Source: Flavobacteriales bacterium (GTDB taxonomy: Bacteria > Bacteroidota > Bacteroidia > Flavobacteriales > Flavobacteriaceae). Taken from it: 64,000 bases of DNA. The stretch covers positions 343,808 to 407,807 of the forward strand of contig JAFLBS010000003.1 in assembly GCA_017303755.1 (NCBI GenBank), read 5' to 3'. The notes beneath the pieces were generated by a model. That model saw only the letters and a list, made by a program, of their open reading frames with translations, made no database searches and was not told the origin of the DNA. Below, one piece after another: positions 26,943 through 36,653 of this stretch. Position 1 is the first letter of the stretch. Every line of letters begins with the position of its first letter. A program made the translations under genes and the position numbers.

Positions 26943-26975
26943 AATCCTGACAAGTTTTTGAAACCTGTCAGGATT
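26943..26975. repeat. CCTnACAGGTTTT hairpin repeat, copy 2
   Basis: AATCCTGACA (26943-26952) pairs perfectly with TGTCAGGATT (26966-26975), and inner GTTT/AAAC bases extend the stem. It is a variant of the hairpin at 10034-10060. It lies in the 53-bp gap before the SRPBCC gene and may reduce read-through to it. Confidence 0.75.
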
Positions 26976-26989
26976 GAACAGTAAACAAA

Positions 26990-27439
26990 ATGACTTCTAT
27001 TCATCTTATAACTCAAATAAAAGCACCAATTCAAGACGTTTTTGATGCTGCGCGAAACATTGATTTGCATCAAAATTCAGCGTATCAAACGCATGAAAAA
27101 GCCATTGCTGGAATAACTTCTGGCTTGATTGAATTGGGTGAAACGGTTACTTTTAGAGGAAAGCATTTTGGTTTTTACCTTACTCATACCAGCAAAATAA
27201 TCAAAATGGAACAGCCTCATTATTTTGTTGATGAAATGATTCAAGGAAAATTCAAATCGTTCAAGCATCTTCATTTTTTTGAAGAAAAAAAAGGTTGTAC
27301 CGTTATGACTGACATTTTAGAATACGAAACTCCGTATGGTTTTTTGGGGAAATTCTTTGATACTTTATTTTTAAAAAAGCATTTGAAAAAATTTTTAATC
27401 GAGCGAAATCAAACTTTAAAAACGTTCACAGAAAAATAA
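26990..27439 (+). CDS. SRPBCC (START-like) family protein
   Basis: The 149-residue protein has the SRPBCC/polyketide-cyclase-like pattern: IKAPIQDVFDAARNIDLHQNS at the start, KHFGFYLTHTSKIIKMEQPHYFVDEMIQGKFKSFKHLHFF in the middle, and a C-terminal helix (FDTLFLKKHLKKFLIERNQTLK). The fold forms a hydrophobic ligand cavity; the ligand is unknown. Probably the last gene of the GbsR-led cluster; it converges on the 484-residue protein gene. Confidence 0.85.
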   Translation: MTSIHLITQIKAPIQDVFDAARNIDLHQNSAYQTHEKAIAGITSGLIELGETVTFRGKHFGFYLTHTSKIIKMEQPHYFVDEMIQGKFKSFKHLHFFEEKKGCTVMTDILEYETPYGFLGKFFDTLFLKKHLKKFLIERNQTLKTFTEK

Positions 27440-27451
27440 GTTCTAAAAAAA

Positions 27452-27482
27452 GATGCTACAATTAAAAATTAATTGCAGCATC
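27452..27482 (-). terminator. Terminator of the 484-residue protein gene
   Basis: GATGCtaCAATT pairs with AATTGcaGCATC around an AT loop. On the minus strand it is followed by TTTTTTT. It sits between convergent genes and mainly serves the minus-strand gene that stops at 27507. Confidence 0.82.
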
Positions 27483-27506
27483 AGGGGAAATAAAAGCTAG
27501 TTGCTA

Positions 27507-28961
27507 TTATTTAGGAATAGGAAAATTAGTTTGGATTCCCATTACAAAAGCTCTTGCGTCTAAACCAGTTTCAAAAGTACTTCCTTGTGGTGCACCTAAT
27601 TTTATAGTAAACGATTGATTTGCTGTATCAATTGTTAAATCTGTTTTTGAATAGGCTACTTTACCAGAAGCAGTATCACCACCACACATAGAACTTACAT
27701 GATAGTTCTGTTCAGCATCAAAATGTTTTGCCAATTTGTCATAATCTTTACTATGAATCGTAACAGAAATAGTTGGATAGTTCGCAATTGCCACAGCAGT
27801 TGAAAATCCGAATTGAGTAAAATCTTGGCCTCCTGAATATTTAAATCCGGTTACATCATTTGTGCCATTCTTTTTAGCTTCTAAAATCGGCGTTGGATCA
27901 TACCAACCTTTATTATTTACCAAATCAAATTCAGTTGGTCCGTATTCCACTAGTGTTACTCCTGTAAATTGCATCGAAACCGTAATTTGACTCGAACTTT
28001 TCACCACAGTTTCTTTGTAATAATTTACGTCAGTACCTACACCCACATCAAAAAGCCATCCTAAATCGACACCATTGTATGTGGCGTTGTTCACTACAAC
28101 ATCAGCAGTGTTGTCACTGAAATTACTCATGACCATATTCAAATTCACCGTATTATTTGCATTAGTGTTTTTTAAACCCAAAGCAATATCTTCTACTCGT
28201 GTGGTTACATCAAAAGCAGGAGAATACACTAAAGGAGAAGTTGAGGCATTATCAGTTCTTACGATTCCGCCATTATTCGGACTTGCAGATAACAATGCAT
28301 TTTTAATTCGTCTTATTGTACCATTACTCAAACTAGAAGTATCGATCAATCCAGCTGCATTTCCTAATGAACTTACGTAATCAACAAAAGCAGGTAAAAT
28401 AGTTGCTCCAGTTGCCGGAAGATTATCAAAAAGAGCATCAGTATCAATCGCATCTTGCACTTGTTTCAAAGTCACGCCTTTCTGTGTAGTCCAATTTTGC
28501 AAAATAAATTCTGTTATGGCATCGATTACTTGTTCGCCGTTTTTTACTTGCGGCACTGAACCGTAGGTCATTTTCCATTCGGTTACAAGTGAAGTCGATT
28601 TAGCTTGTGAATTTACAATAGCATCGGCGAGTGTTTTACTGTCTTGAGTTGAATAACTAAAACTAATCGCGCTAATTACTTTAAGGTATAGATTAGTGAA
28701 CAAATCTTGTGATGATACCAAGTTGTTGTTGTCACTAATAATTGTGTTTTTATTGATCCAATCGTAAGTAGCTGCATTAAAATTAGTATCATTATTGAGA
28801 TGCCAATTGTAAGGGAATTTTCCCATCGCACCCATGTCAATTGGTTTTAAGTTTACACTATTGGCGCTGCTTATAATTGTATTTGCTTGATCGTATAACT
28901 TTTTGATGATGTCAGCGGCCATTTGAGCTTGATTTGTTGTTGAACTAACTGTTGTTTCCAT
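27507..28961 (-). CDS. Unrecognised 484-residue protein
   Basis: No family is recognised. The protein has no signal peptide and no T9SS tail. The N-terminal about 200 residues are helical and Ser/Asn/Thr-rich (AADIIKKLYDQANTIISSA, WINKNTIISDNNNL). From about residue 230 on it is beta-rich, with a distinctive stretch GWLFDVGVGTDVNYYKETVV and a GWYDPTPILEAKK motif. Only one cysteine is seen, in SSMCGGD. It lies downstream of a histidine kinase/LytTR pair but behind their terminator, and has its own terminator. A cytoplasmic, particle-forming or lectin/toxin-like role could be imagined but nothing proves it. Confidence 0.85.
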   Translation of the reverse strand: METTVSSTTNQAQMAADIIKKLYDQANTIISSANSVNLKPIDMGAMGKFPYNWHLNNDTNFNAATYDWINKNTIISDNNNLVSSQDLFTNLYLKVISAISFSYSTQDSKTLADAIVNSQAKSTSLVTEWKMTYGSVPQVKNGEQVIDAITEFILQNWTTQKGVTLKQVQDAIDTDALFDNLPATGATILPAFVDYVSSLGNAAGLIDTSSLSNGTIRRIKNALLSASPNNGGIVRTDNASTSPLVYSPAFDVTTRVEDIALGLKNTNANNTVNLNMVMSNFSDNTADVVVNNATYNGVDLGWLFDVGVGTDVNYYKETVVKSSSQITVSMQFTGVTLVEYGPTEFDLVNNKGWYDPTPILEAKKNGTNDVTGFKYSGGQDFTQFGFSTAVAIANYPTISVTIHSKDYDKLAKHFDAEQNYHVSSMCGGDTASGKVAYSKTDLTIDTANQSFTIKLGAPQGSTFETGLDARAFVMGIQTNFPIPK

Positions 28962-29178
28962 TTGATTTCATTTTTAATTTTTCTACTCGTATGGCTTTTC
29001 GATTCCGCCTCGTTTTTTTATGGTTTCTGAACTCCACTATTCAATCAAATTATCTTTGATTTCTGTAGTAAAGCTACTTTTGATTTGGAAGTAAATAATT
29101 GAAAATGACACCAAAGCCACATTCATTGTCATGAAGCTGCTAATATGATGTATAAGATTTTATGGAATAATTTAAAAA

Positions 29179-29205
29179 AAAATCTCCCAGAGATTGGAAG
29201 ATTTT
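29179..29205 (-). terminator. Terminator of the kinase/LytTR operon
   Basis: On the minus strand AAAATCTtCCA pairs with TGGgAGATTTT with a 5-nt loop and one G-T pair, then runs into TTTTT. It separates the two-component genes from the 484-residue protein gene. The rest of the 277-bp gap shows no gene; the promoter for the downstream gene must lie in it, but no clear TAnnTTTG was found. Confidence 0.8.
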
Positions 29206-29238
29206 ACATTGATTATAAACAAGTTAACAAAACTTCTT

Positions 29239-29985
29239 TTATTTTAAGATGCGAAATTTATGAATGAAGTCTTTGTATTTATCACTTAAAGTGACTTTGT
29301 GGTTACCTTTTAGAAGAATGAGATTATCGGCGATTAAAATTTCGGTTATTTTATCAGTGTTGACAATAAAATTACGATGCGTTCGAGTGAATTTCGATGG
29401 ATCCAACAGTTCGATGATTTTGGTCAATGAAATAAGAATTACAAACTTTTCATTTTCAGTAATGACATTGCAATACCGTTCTTCTACTTCGATGTAAACG
29501 ATATCAGTAATAGCAATTTTCTTGAGTGAATCTTTCTTTTTGATGAATAAAAAATCATTGCTGATTACCGTATTTTCTTTTTCCGTAAGAAAAACATTCG
29601 TTTGGGCGTAAAATTTTTCAACGGCCATTTCTACTGCGTATAAAATTTCTAGTTCGTTGAATGGTTTGAGTAAAAAACTAAAAGGATGCGTTAATTTGGC
29701 GCGTTCAAAAATCTGTCGATCTTTAGAAAATGTCAGAAATACAAATGGTTTACAAGCATTCGGAACTATATTGATTGTTTCAGCAAAAGTGATTCCGTCG
29801 GGTTTTCCATCCAAAAAGATATCGATGATGACTACATCTACTGAATGCGCATAAAAAAGCGTCAATGCTTCATTATAGCTAGCTGCAACACCTACTACAT
29901 GATAGCCGTTTTTCTCTAAAACTTGAGTCAATTCATCGCGCTCCAGCGGATTGTCTTCAATTACAAGTACGTTAATGCTATCCAT
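29239..29985 (-). CDS. LytTR-type response regulator
   Basis: The 248-residue protein has an N-terminal receiver domain with E10/D11, the phosphoacceptor D55 (VVIIDIFLDG) and the conserved Lys in FLLKPFNELE. A C-terminal LytTR DNA-binding domain covers about 150-245 (IVYIEVEERYCNVIT, FTRTHRNFIVN). It starts 8 bp inside the end of the histidine kinase gene, so the two are translationally coupled and almost surely partners. Targets are unknown; the neighbouring 484- and 150-residue proteins are the first candidates. Confidence 0.93.
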   Translation of the reverse strand: MDSINVLVIEDNPLERDELTQVLEKNGYHVVGVAASYNEALTLFYAHSVDVVIIDIFLDGKPDGITFAETINIVPNACKPFVFLTFSKDRQIFERAKLTHPFSFLLKPFNELEILYAVEMAVEKFYAQTNVFLTEKENTVISNDFLFIKKKDSLKKIAITDIVYIEVEERYCNVITENEKFVILISLTKIIELLDPSKFTRTHRNFIVNTDKITEILIADNLILLKGNHKVTLSDKYKDFIHKFRILK

Positions 29986-31717
29986 GGTTTTCAGATTTCA
30001 ATAAAGATACACAAATTTTGGTTCCGACGTTTTCTTTACTTTCGATGGCTAATTTTCCGCCGTTTTTAGCAATCATCGATTTGCATAAATACGTTCCCAA
30101 TCCGCTTCCCATAATTTCAGAATTTCCTTTTTTGGAAAGTACAACCGATTCTTTCAGCAGTTCCTCCTGAATTTGAGCACTCATTCCAATTCCAATATCT
30201 TCTACTATCAAAGTACAAAACTCATCGTCTGAATCTTTAGTATAAATTGAAATCTTGCCTTCTGGTTTCGAAAATTTTATGGCGTTGTCCAACAAATTCC
30301 GTAGTATGATTTTAAACGAATCCAAATCAACAAATACAAAAACATCTTTAGAAACTTGATTAGAAAACGTAATTTTCTTATCTGAAAAAAGCGGTTTGTA
30401 ATTGAATTCTATTTGCTGAATGACCGAAAACAAATGCTGTGATTCCTGCTGAAAATACAATTGTTTGGTTTGTAACAAAGCCCAATTGAGTAAATTATCT
30501 AATAAATTATAGGAGCTATTCGCAATCGAACTGTTGGTATGAAGAAGTTGATCTAACTCGGAGTAGTTTTTAGATTCTAAAGTGGAGATTAATTTGATGT
30601 TGCTCGTTTTTAAAGCATTAACAGACGACCGCAAATCGTGACTGACGATCGAAAATAGTTTGTCTTTGGTTGCATTTAATTCGTCCAATTCTTCTTTTTG
30701 AGCTAGAATTATTTTATTTCTTTTGACTTTTTGTCGGAAAAAATAAATGGAAGTTCCCAACAGCAACAACAACGAAAGTGACGAATAAAACAAACCGTTT
30801 CGCTCTGCAATTTTGATTTTATTTTCGGCTTCCAATAAAGTGATTTCTTTCTGCTTCTGATGAACAGCGTGTTTCTTCTCGAGTTGCGCAATGGCCCAAA
30901 CTTTGTTTTGATCGTTTAACGAATCTTTCCATTGCTCCATTTCTTTTCGGTACGCCAAAGCTTTAGTAAAATTCTTCCTGTTTTCTTCCACCGCAGCCAT
31001 ATTTCCGGCCGCATTTTGTTTGAGTTCAAAACTGTTGATTTTTTTAGAAAGTTGGTAGGCTTTCTCGAAATACGGAATCGCCTGAGCGTCTTTATACTGT
31101 TCGTAGTAGAGATTGGCCAAATCCATATACGAACTAATAATTTGAACTGTATCCTTTTCTTTCGAATGCAAATCGGAACTTTTGATTAAGTATTTTTCGG
31201 CTTTATCAAACTGATTCGTATGAAAATAACAGAGTCCGAGATTGTGGTAAAACGAACTTTTATCAATATCGTGATGACATGCTTCATCTTTTTCTACTGC
31301 TTCAAAAAAAGCAATCGCTTCTATATACTTATTCTGTTTAAGAGCAATTATTCCGCGAGCAATTTTGATTTTATACTGAAATGGAAAATCATTGGAGATT
31401 GCTTTGAATTCGCTTTTAGATTCTGAAAACAAACCTTTGTTCAAAAAGCTAGTTCCTCGCATGTAGTGGGTAAAATTATTCAATTGAATGTTAGTATTGG
31501 AACTATTCAATTGTTTCATGCTGTAGACCAAAGTAGAATCCCAGTTTTTCTTCTGAAAGTAAAAATGTGCCTTTGTAAAATGAATCTCACGTTTAAATAC
31601 TATCGCTACTTTGTTAATTTCATTTTCAAAAAATAATCTTTGATCAAAATTACTAGCCTTGATAATTGATGTAGTAATGAAAAATACAACGATGAAAAAC
31701 ACCCATTTTCTTATCAT
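29978..31717 (-). CDS. TPR sensor histidine kinase
   Basis: The 579-residue protein has a signal peptide/anchor (1-20), periplasmic TPR units (about 55-260), a coiled region and one membrane helix (about 309-327). The kinase core has phosphoacceptor H360 in FSIVSHDLRSSVNALK, the N box DNAIKFS, and G boxes EDIGIGM and GSGLGTYLC. TPR input domains of this kind are typical of Bacteroidetes sensors that pair with LytTR regulators. It lies 29 bp after the 150-residue protein gene and is probably cotranscribed with it. Confidence 0.94.
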   Translation of the reverse strand: MIRKWVFFIVVFFITTSIIKASNFDQRLFFENEINKVAIVFKREIHFTKAHFYFQKKNWDSTLVYSMKQLNSSNTNIQLNNFTHYMRGTSFLNKGLFSESKSEFKAISNDFPFQYKIKIARGIIALKQNKYIEAIAFFEAVEKDEACHHDIDKSSFYHNLGLCYFHTNQFDKAEKYLIKSSDLHSKEKDTVQIISSYMDLANLYYEQYKDAQAIPYFEKAYQLSKKINSFELKQNAAGNMAAVEENRKNFTKALAYRKEMEQWKDSLNDQNKVWAIAQLEKKHAVHQKQKEITLLEAENKIKIAERNGLFYSSLSLLLLLGTSIYFFRQKVKRNKIILAQKEELDELNATKDKLFSIVSHDLRSSVNALKTSNIKLISTLESKNYSELDQLLHTNSSIANSSYNLLDNLLNWALLQTKQLYFQQESQHLFSVIQQIEFNYKPLFSDKKITFSNQVSKDVFVFVDLDSFKIILRNLLDNAIKFSKPEGKISIYTKDSDDEFCTLIVEDIGIGMSAQIQEELLKESVVLSKKGNSEIMGSGLGTYLCKSMIAKNGGKLAIESKENVGTKICVSLLKSENHG

Positions 31718-31746
31718 GTTCCGAAGTTCAAAATAGTGATGTAGGT

Positions 31747-32172
31747 CTAACAGTCTGACGAAACTCCATCTGGAATTATAACAATAACAGTAGTCACTGT
31801 TCCTCTTGATGTTCGTGGATCATTATTTTGCAGAAATACGGTCACACCACGCAAACTACTCATTTCGTAATTTGCTTCAATGTACCAAGGAGTATAATTT
31901 GCGGGCACTTTAGCAGGCAAATCGAATACAACATAAAAATCAACACCTGTAGCTTCATCAATACAAAAAGTAGGCGCTTCGGTAGCATCACTATCGATAA
32001 AAACAACAATCCTAAAAAAATAATTGTAATTACCCGAAGCTCCTTTGGTGGAATAAACGGTTACCGCAGGTGCAATTGGATATAGTGTTCCTTTACTTGA
32101 TGAAGTGATATTTGTTGCCGATAGTACAGTATTTAATGCTGTAACTTTACAGTTAATTTCTTTAAGTTTCAT
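31747..32172 (-). CDS. Unrecognised small beta-rich protein
   Basis: The protein is about 141 residues from the ATG at 32172 (MKLKEINCKVTALNTVL). A longer reading from 32199 would start within a few bases of the -7 box TACATTTG (minus strand, 32197-32204) and is excluded if that promoter is real. It is beta-rich, with no signal peptide, and ends in SSDC. It is the first gene of a unit with the TPR kinase and the LytTR regulator, so it could be a cytoplasmic product or sensor partner of that system. No family recognised. Confidence 0.75.
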   Translation of the reverse strand: MKLKEINCKVTALNTVLSATNITSSSKGTLYPIAPAVTVYSTKGASGNYNYFFRIVVFIDSDATEAPTFCIDEATGVDFYVVFDLPAKVPANYTPWYIEANYEMSSLRGVTVFLQNNDPRTSRGTVTTVIVIIPDGVSSDC

Positions 32173-32196
32173 GATTAAAGGTTTTGGTTGGTTCTT

Positions 32197-32204
32197 CAAA
32201 TGTA
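32197..32204 (-). promoter_or_regulatory. Possible -7 box (TACATTTG) of the 150-residue protein/kinase operon
   Basis: TACATTTG matches TAnnTTTG and lies 25 bp before the preferred ATG at 32172. No TTG is found at the right distance, so recognition would need an activator or a weak -33. Confidence 0.45.
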
Positions 32205-32254
32205 ACCCAAACCTTTACACTAAAACCCCGTATAAATACCTGATTTTTATTATT

Positions 32255-33028
32255 TTACTTATAAAAAAACACTAAAATCACCCATACAATCGGGATACTT
32301 TCCACCCAAAAAGAAGTATAATAGTCATTCCGTTTTAAAGAAGTAAAATGAATGGCCAAAACCGTAATTATACCAATCGGAATGACTACTAACGATGAAT
32401 TTACCTTTAAAAATTCCAATACTATAAAAGGAACAACCAATAGTATTCCGAATAATTTTGCCTTTTGAATTCCGAATCGTTGCGGTAACGTATTCATCGT
32501 TTTACAATCGGTTTCACTATCAAGAATTTCAAAAGGAATAAGCAAACTGATTACAATTAAAAACCGCTGAATTAAAGTAAGATAATAATCCAAAACAATG
32601 GGTTTATAAAAAATAAACGGAATGTAAACGGTAATAAAAGTAACAACAAAACTCACCACAAATAATTTCAGCCAACCAAATCGTCTTAAAAACGGATAGA
32701 TTGCCACAAAAAAAACCGAAAAAAGAATTGAAATTTGAATGGTTGTACTCATCATAAAAAAAAGAGAAATCATTCCGATTGCAGCAAGTATACTGACGGT
32801 TAAAATTCCGTAATACTTCTTGGTGTGAAATTCTCCTTTGTAAAAAATAATGTAGTATTTCAGGAAGTTATAACCTAACACTGTTCCGAAGAAAACACAA
32901 CCAGGGTAAACAAAATGATTGAGTAAATTAGATGAAATTATAGTTATGTAAACTAAACTCATTACTGCGAATGCAACATGAAGTGAAGAATGTAGGTAAA
33001 AATCGAAAAGTTGCTTCGCGAATTTCAT
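32255..33028 (-). CDS. UbiA-like prenyltransferase-fold membrane protein
   Basis: The 257-residue protein has about eight hydrophobic segments. The second UbiA aspartate motif is visible as DSETDCKTMNTLPQRFG (DxxxD, then the typical TLPxRFG). The first motif NDxxDxxxD is not seen; the matching loop reads GYNFLKYY. It may be a divergent prenyltransferase or a catalytically altered relative. It is divergent from gcvP and has no obvious pathway partner. Confidence 0.7.
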   Translation of the reverse strand: MKFAKQLFDFYLHSSLHVAFAVMSLVYITIISSNLLNHFVYPGCVFFGTVLGYNFLKYYIIFYKGEFHTKKYYGILTVSILAAIGMISLFFMMSTTIQISILFSVFFVAIYPFLRRFGWLKLFVVSFVVTFITVYIPFIFYKPIVLDYYLTLIQRFLIVISLLIPFEILDSETDCKTMNTLPQRFGIQKAKLFGILLVVPFIVLEFLKVNSSLVVIPIGIITVLAIHFTSLKRNDYYTSFWVESIPIVWVILVFFYK

Positions 33029-33150
33029 TCTACAAAACTAATCAATCGCATTTGTACACAAAAAGAAATTCTGTTAATAAATCGGCATTTTGGTTGAAAA
33101 ATTCTCAAAACATTACGTCTTGTTTAACGTAAAATTAGAAGTATAATAAT

Positions 33151-33158
33151 TACTTTTG
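33151..33158 (+). promoter_or_regulatory. Possible -7 box (TACTTTTG) of gcvP
   Basis: TACTTTTG fits TAnnTTTG and lies 69 bp before the chosen gcvP start at 33228. The nearest upstream TTG is 28 bp away, too far for a standard -33. The candidate start codon at 33156 falls within this box, so the later start is preferred. Confidence 0.45.
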
Positions 33159-33227
33159 TTGGCACAAAAACAAACCCGATTTACATCGGAACAAGCACAA
33201 CTAAACACACTTAGAACCATTACTTTA

Positions 33228-36071
33228 ATGAGAACAGACGCATTTGCATTACGCCACATAGGTCCACGTGAGAGCGACCTACAACATATGTTTACTACCA
33301 TTGGTGTTGAATCTATGGATCAACTGATTTACGAAACCATTCCAGACGACATTCGTTTAAAAAAAGACCTCGATTTAGACGCGCCAATGACCGAATACGA
33401 ATACCTAACACACATTCAAGAATTAGGTAAAAAGAACAAAGTTTTTAAATCGTACATCGGTTTGGGTTATCATCCAACGATTGTTCCGGCTGTAATCCAA
33501 CGTAATATTTTTGAAAATCCAGGTTGGTACACTGCTTACACGCCGTATCAAGCCGAGATTGCTCAAGGTCGTTTGGAAGCGATTTTGAATTTCCAAACCA
33601 CAGTGATTGAACTTACAGGAATGGAAATCGCCAATGCTTCTCTATTAGATGAAGGAACCGCAGCTGCTGAAGCTATGGCACTTTTGTTTGACGTTCGTTC
33701 TCGTGATCAAAAGAAAAATAATGCCAATAAATTCTTTGTTTCTGAAGAAATCCTACCGCAAACTTTATCGGTTTTACAAACACGTTCTACTCCAAAAGGA
33801 ATTGAATTAGTAGTTGGAAACCATGAAAATTTTGATTTTTCATCTGATTTTTTTGGAGCAATTTTACAATATCCCGGAAAATTCGGTCAAGTAAACGATT
33901 ACGCAGCATTTATAGCAACTGCTAATTCTAAAGAAATAAAAGTGGCCGTTGCTGCTGATATTTTATCTTTAGTAAAATTAACTCCTCCAGGAGAAATGGG
34001 CGCCGCTGTTGTTGTTGGAACTACACAACGTTTCGGAATTCCGATGGGTTATGGCGGACCGCATGCTGCTTTTTTTGCTACCAAAGAAGAATACAAACGT
34101 TCGATGCCAGGACGAATCATTGGTGTAACTATTGACGCAAATGGTAATCGTGCGTTGCGCATGGCTTTAGGTACACGCGAACAACACATCAAACGCGAAA
34201 AAGCAACATCCAACATCTGTACTGCTCAAGTTTTATTGGCTGTTATGGCCGGAATGTACGCTGTATATCACGGACCAAAAGGATTGAGATACATTGCCAA
34301 CAAAGTTCACGCTTCGGCGGTGACTTTGGCTGATGCTTTGAATCAATTAGGCGTTTACAATACCAACACCGCTTTCTTCGATACTATTTCAGTAAAAGCG
34401 GATGCCTCAAAAGTAAAATCAGTGGCTGAAAAGCACGAAGTAAATTTCTTTTTTGTAGATGGAGAAACGATTTCTATTTCGGTAAACGAAACAACTTCTA
34501 TTGCTGATATCAATCAAGTAATCTCCATTTTTGCTGAAGCGACAGGAAAAGATGCTTTTACAGTTTCTGAATTAGCTTCAACTACCAACTTCCCAAGTTC
34601 ATTAGAGAGAACATCGTCGTTCTTGAAACACGACGTATTCAATAATCATCATTCAGAATCGCAATTGATGCGTTACATCAAAAAGTTAGAGCGCAAAGAT
34701 TTATCGTTAAACCATTCGATGATCTCATTAGGATCTTGTACGATGAAATTGAACGCTGCAGCCGAAATGTTGCCGCTTTCAATGGCGAATTGGAACAGTA
34801 TTCACCCGTTTGCTCCTATCGAACAAGCTGAAGGTTATCAAATAATGCTTAAAAAATTAGAGCAACAATTGAATGTTGTGACTGGTTTTGCTGGAACTAC
34901 TTTGCAACCTAATTCGGGTGCTCAAGGTGAATACGCTGGTTTAATGGCGATTCGTGCGTACCATTTATCACGTGGTGATCATCATCGAAATGTATGTTTG
35001 ATTCCATCTTCGGCTCACGGAACCAATCCTGCTTCGGCTGCAATGGCTGGAATGGAGATCATCGTAACCAAAACCATGGAAAATGGTAATATCGATGTTG
35101 AAGACCTAAGAGCAAGAGCAATTGAACATAAAGATCGACTTTCGTGTTTGATGGTAACGTATCCATCGACACACGGAGTTTTTGAAAGTGCCATTATCGA
35201 AATCACTGATCTTATCCATGAAAATGGAGGCTTAGTTTACATGGATGGTGCCAACATGAACGCACAAGTTGGTTTGACCAATCCTGCTACTATTGGTGCT
35301 GATGTGTGTCACTTAAACTTACACAAAACCTTCGCTATTCCCCACGGCGGTGGCGGACCAGGAGTTGGACCAATTTGTGTAAACGAAAAATTAGTTCCGT
35401 TTTTACCAACCAATCCTGTAATTCCAACAGGTGGAAATCAAGCGATTACTGCTATTTCTTCTGCACCTTATGGTTCGGCTTTGGTGTGTTTAATTTCTTA
35501 TGGTTACATCACGATGTTGGGTGCTGAAGGTTTGAAAAAATCAACGCAGTTCGCCATTTTGAATGCCAATTATATGAAAGCGCGCTTAGAAGAACATTAT
35601 CCTGTCTTATACTCAGGTGAAATGGGACGTGCCGCTCACGAAATGATCTTGGATTGTCGTGCCTTTAAACAACAAGGCATTGAAGTAACCGATATTGCTA
35701 AACGTTTAATGGATTATGGTTTCCATGCGCCAACCGTTTCGTTCCCAGTGGCCGGAACTTTGATGGTAGAACCAACAGAATCAGAAGATGTAGCAGAATT
35801 GGATCGTTTTTGTGATGCTTTAATTTCCATCCGAAAAGAAATTGCAACAGCTACTGCTGATGATCATAATACTGTATTACACAATGCTCCACATACGTTA
35901 GCAATGTTAACTGCTGATACATGGAATTTCCCATACACCAGAGAACAAGCAGCGTATCCATTAGATTATATTTCTGAAAACAAATTCTGGCCAAGTGTAC
36001 GTCGTGTAGACGATGCGTATGGCGATAGAAATTTAGTTTGCAGTTGTGCTCCGATAGAAGCGTATATGTAA
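33228..36071 (+). CDS. gcvP: Glycine dehydrogenase (decarboxylating), P-protein
   Basis: The protein is 947 residues from ATG 33228 ([17 protein letters not shown]). The frame back to 33156 starts at TTG inside a promoter-like box. This is a single-chain P-protein, both halves fused, with the PLP lysine K700 in [18 protein letters not shown]. It decarboxylates glycine and passes the aminomethyl group to H-protein. gcvH and gcvT are not in the window, which is usual in flavobacteria. A long hairpin follows its stop. Confidence 0.97.
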   Translation: MRTDAFALRHIGPRESDLQHMFTTIGVESMDQLIYETIPDDIRLKKDLDLDAPMTEYEYLTHIQELGKKNKVFKSYIGLGYHPTIVPAVIQRNIFENPGWYTAYTPYQAEIAQGRLEAILNFQTTVIELTGMEIANASLLDEGTAAAEAMALLFDVRSRDQKKNNANKFFVSEEILPQTLSVLQTRSTPKGIELVVGNHENFDFSSDFFGAILQYPGKFGQVNDYAAFIATANSKEIKVAVAADILSLVKLTPPGEMGAAVVVGTTQRFGIPMGYGGPHAAFFATKEEYKRSMPGRIIGVTIDANGNRALRMALGTREQHIKREKATSNICTAQVLLAVMAGMYAVYHGPKGLRYIANKVHASAVTLADALNQLGVYNTNTAFFDTISVKADASKVKSVAEKHEVNFFFVDGETISISVNETTSIADINQVISIFAEATGKDAFTVSELASTTNFPSSLERTSSFLKHDVFNNHHSESQLMRYIKKLERKDLSLNHSMISLGSCTMKLNAAAEMLPLSMANWNSIHPFAPIEQAEGYQIMLKKLEQQLNVVTGFAGTTLQPNSGAQGEYAGLMAIRAYHLSRGDHHRNVCLIPSSAHGTNPASAAMAGMEIIVTKTMENGNIDVEDLRARAIEHKDRLSCLMVTYPSTHGVFESAIIEITDLIHENGGLVYMDGANMNAQVGLTNPATIGADVCHLNLHKTFAIPHGGGGPGVGPICVNEKLVPFLPTNPVIPTGGNQAITAISSAPYGSALVCLISYGYITMLGAEGLKKSTQFAILNANYMKARLEEHYPVLYSGEMGRAAHEMILDCRAFKQQGIEVTDIAKRLMDYGFHAPTVSFPVAGTLMVEPTESEDVAELDRFCDALISIRKEIATATADDHNTVLHNAPHTLAMLTADTWNFPYTREQAAYPLDYISENKFWPSVRRVDDAYGDRNLVCSCAPIEAYM

Positions 36072-36074
36072 AAA

Positions 36075-36145
36075 TTTGTTTCAAGTTTCAGGTTTCATGT
36101 TGCACACGATTAACTTGAAACCTGAAACTTTAAACTTGAAACAAA
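36075..36145. repeat. Long intergenic inverted repeat (TTTCAAG/TTTCAGG words)
   Basis: TTTGTTTCAAG + TTTCAGGTTTCA (36075-36097) pairs with TGAAACCTGAAA (36116-36127) and CTTGAAACAAA (36135-36145), 23 bp in all with a 7-nt bulge. It starts 3 bp after the gcvP stop and could end its transcript, although there is no T-run. Confidence 0.85.
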
Positions 36146-36151
36146 TGATTT

Positions 36152-36526
36152 ATGAACGACATCCAAAACCAAGACGATTTATATCTATTAGTTGACGAGT
36201 TTTACAAAAAACTATTGGCTGACGATACCATCAGTTATATTTTTACCGATGTTGTAAAGATTAAACTAGAAGAACATTTGCCTATTTTAGTTACTTTTTG
36301 GTCGCAAGCCATTTTAGGAACTGGCGGCTACACCAACAATTTGACGCAAATTCATTTGGATGTCAATGCCAAAGAATACTTATCGCCCGAACTCTTTAAA
36401 ATCTGGTTGCACCACTTTTATTCTTCTGTTGATGAGAATTTCAAAGGTGAAAAAGCAGAGCAAATCAAAACCCAAGCCTTGAGTATTGCTACCATAATGC
36501 AGATTAAAATCGCTCAACAAAACTAA
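36152..36526 (+). CDS. Group III truncated haemoglobin
   Basis: The 124-residue protein has the 2-on-2 globin pattern of group III: FYKKLLADDTISYIFTDV at the start, LPILVTFWSQAILGTGGYTNN, and the likely proximal histidine H68 in QIHLDVNA. A late KIWLHHFYSSVDENF block follows. Such globins bind oxygen or nitric oxide in the cytoplasm; the role is unproven. It stands alone between a hairpin and the ketoacyl synthase gene. Confidence 0.88.
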   Translation: MNDIQNQDDLYLLVDEFYKKLLADDTISYIFTDVVKIKLEEHLPILVTFWSQAILGTGGYTNNLTQIHLDVNAKEYLSPELFKIWLHHFYSSVDENFKGEKAEQIKTQALSIATIMQIKIAQQN

Positions 36527-36653
36527 AATAATTATTACATCACTAATTTTAGTTGCTTTTTTTTACACTATTCATAATAGTTTGCAATTAATTGGCAAAA
36601 CTGATTCCTATATTTTTTTTTATCGATAATTTAGTACTACTATTAATTATACA

